Below are positions 33,758 through 33,783 of a stretch of 33,783 nt of DNA, one piece after another. The position numbers and the translations under genes are program-made. Every line of letters begins with the position of its first letter. The stretch's first letter is position 1. This DNA comes from an uncultured Erysipelotrichaceae bacterium (GTDB lineage: Bacteria > Bacillota_I > Bacilli_A > RF39 > UBA660): positions 1-33,783 of the forward strand of contig CACYWH010000018.1 of NCBI GenBank assembly GCA_902778125.1. The letters are read 5' to 3'. A model generated the notes under the pieces. It was not told the DNA's origin. It saw only the letters and a program-made list of their open reading frames with translations, and did not search any database.

Positions 33758-33783
33758 ATGACAAGAATTAGAAAAGAACCAAA
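33758..33783 (+). CDS. Start of an unidentified gene, cut by the right edge
   Basis: An ATG at 33758 with a strong ribosome site (GGAGGG, 6 bases upstream) and an extended -10 promoter begins a frame reading MTRIRKEP before the window ends. Only eight complete codons are visible, too few to identify the product. Confidence 0.7.

Noticed and set aside
1-33783. Mollicute-type genetic code (TGA as Trp)
   Set aside because: TGA ends several genes in ATGA overlaps at expected family lengths, and Trp is always TGG in the recognised motifs.
1-33783. CRISPR arrays, tRNA or rRNA genes, insertion sequences
   Set aside because: No regular spaced repeats, cloverleaf-like segments, rRNA motifs or transposase-like frames were seen when reading both strands.

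Overview
The window is strongly AT-rich and uses the standard code: TGG encodes Trp, and TGA is a real stop, for example in several 4-base ATGA overlaps. Good Shine-Dalgarno sites, a T-box leader, a class B sortase, an HtrA-type protease and twin ABC-FtsX proteins point to a monoderm Bacilli-type Firmicute. The closest fit is an uncultured, host-associated lineage near the Erysipelotrichia/RF39/Mollicutes border. The lineage is inferred from composition and gene content; no rRNA or other decisive marker is present.

Region 1 (1-12164, all minus strand) is the most unusual part. A class B sortase with a large cytoplasmic N-terminal extension is translationally coupled to a small signal-peptide/TM protein. 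Two tandem paralogous cassettes follow, each with its own promoter. Each cassette encodes (i) a ~229-aa signal-peptide/TM protein, (ii) a ~1200-aa secreted Cys-rich protein with a YCLQPG motif reminiscent of thioester adhesins, and (iii) a short protein with an N-terminal TM. In the second cassette, cut by the left edge, protein (iii) carries an extra InlB-type repeat. I read this as a duplicated surface-structure locus with a dedicated sortase. I know of no described system with this composition.

Region 2 (12251-20739, minus) holds a thioredoxin-like membrane protein, epoxyqueuosine reductase QueG, a 53-aa small gene overlapping an unrecognised 854-aa helical protein, the PcrA/UvrD helicase, a BspA-like (DUF285) secreted protein and a YgjV-type membrane protein.

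Region 3 (20736-23995) shows decay. A truncated polyamine-importer ATPase (potA') runs directly into the 3' third of agmatine deiminase (aguA'). The divergent NMT1/SsuA-type ABC operon next door has an ATPase that lacks the whole LSGGQ signature segment. These are two deletion-like scars within 2 kb.

Region 4 (23994-33783) holds a signal-peptidase-fold protein with all expected catalytic residues replaced, metG under a methionine T-box, two tandem ABC ATPase-FtsX fusions, an AlkD-like DNA glycosylase that may be leaderless, an HtrA protease, a divergent DUF308/HdeD-type membrane protein, and the first codons of another gene at the right edge. Most promoters I could place use an extended -10 element (TGnTATAAT). 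No gene-free stretch exceeds about 250 bases.
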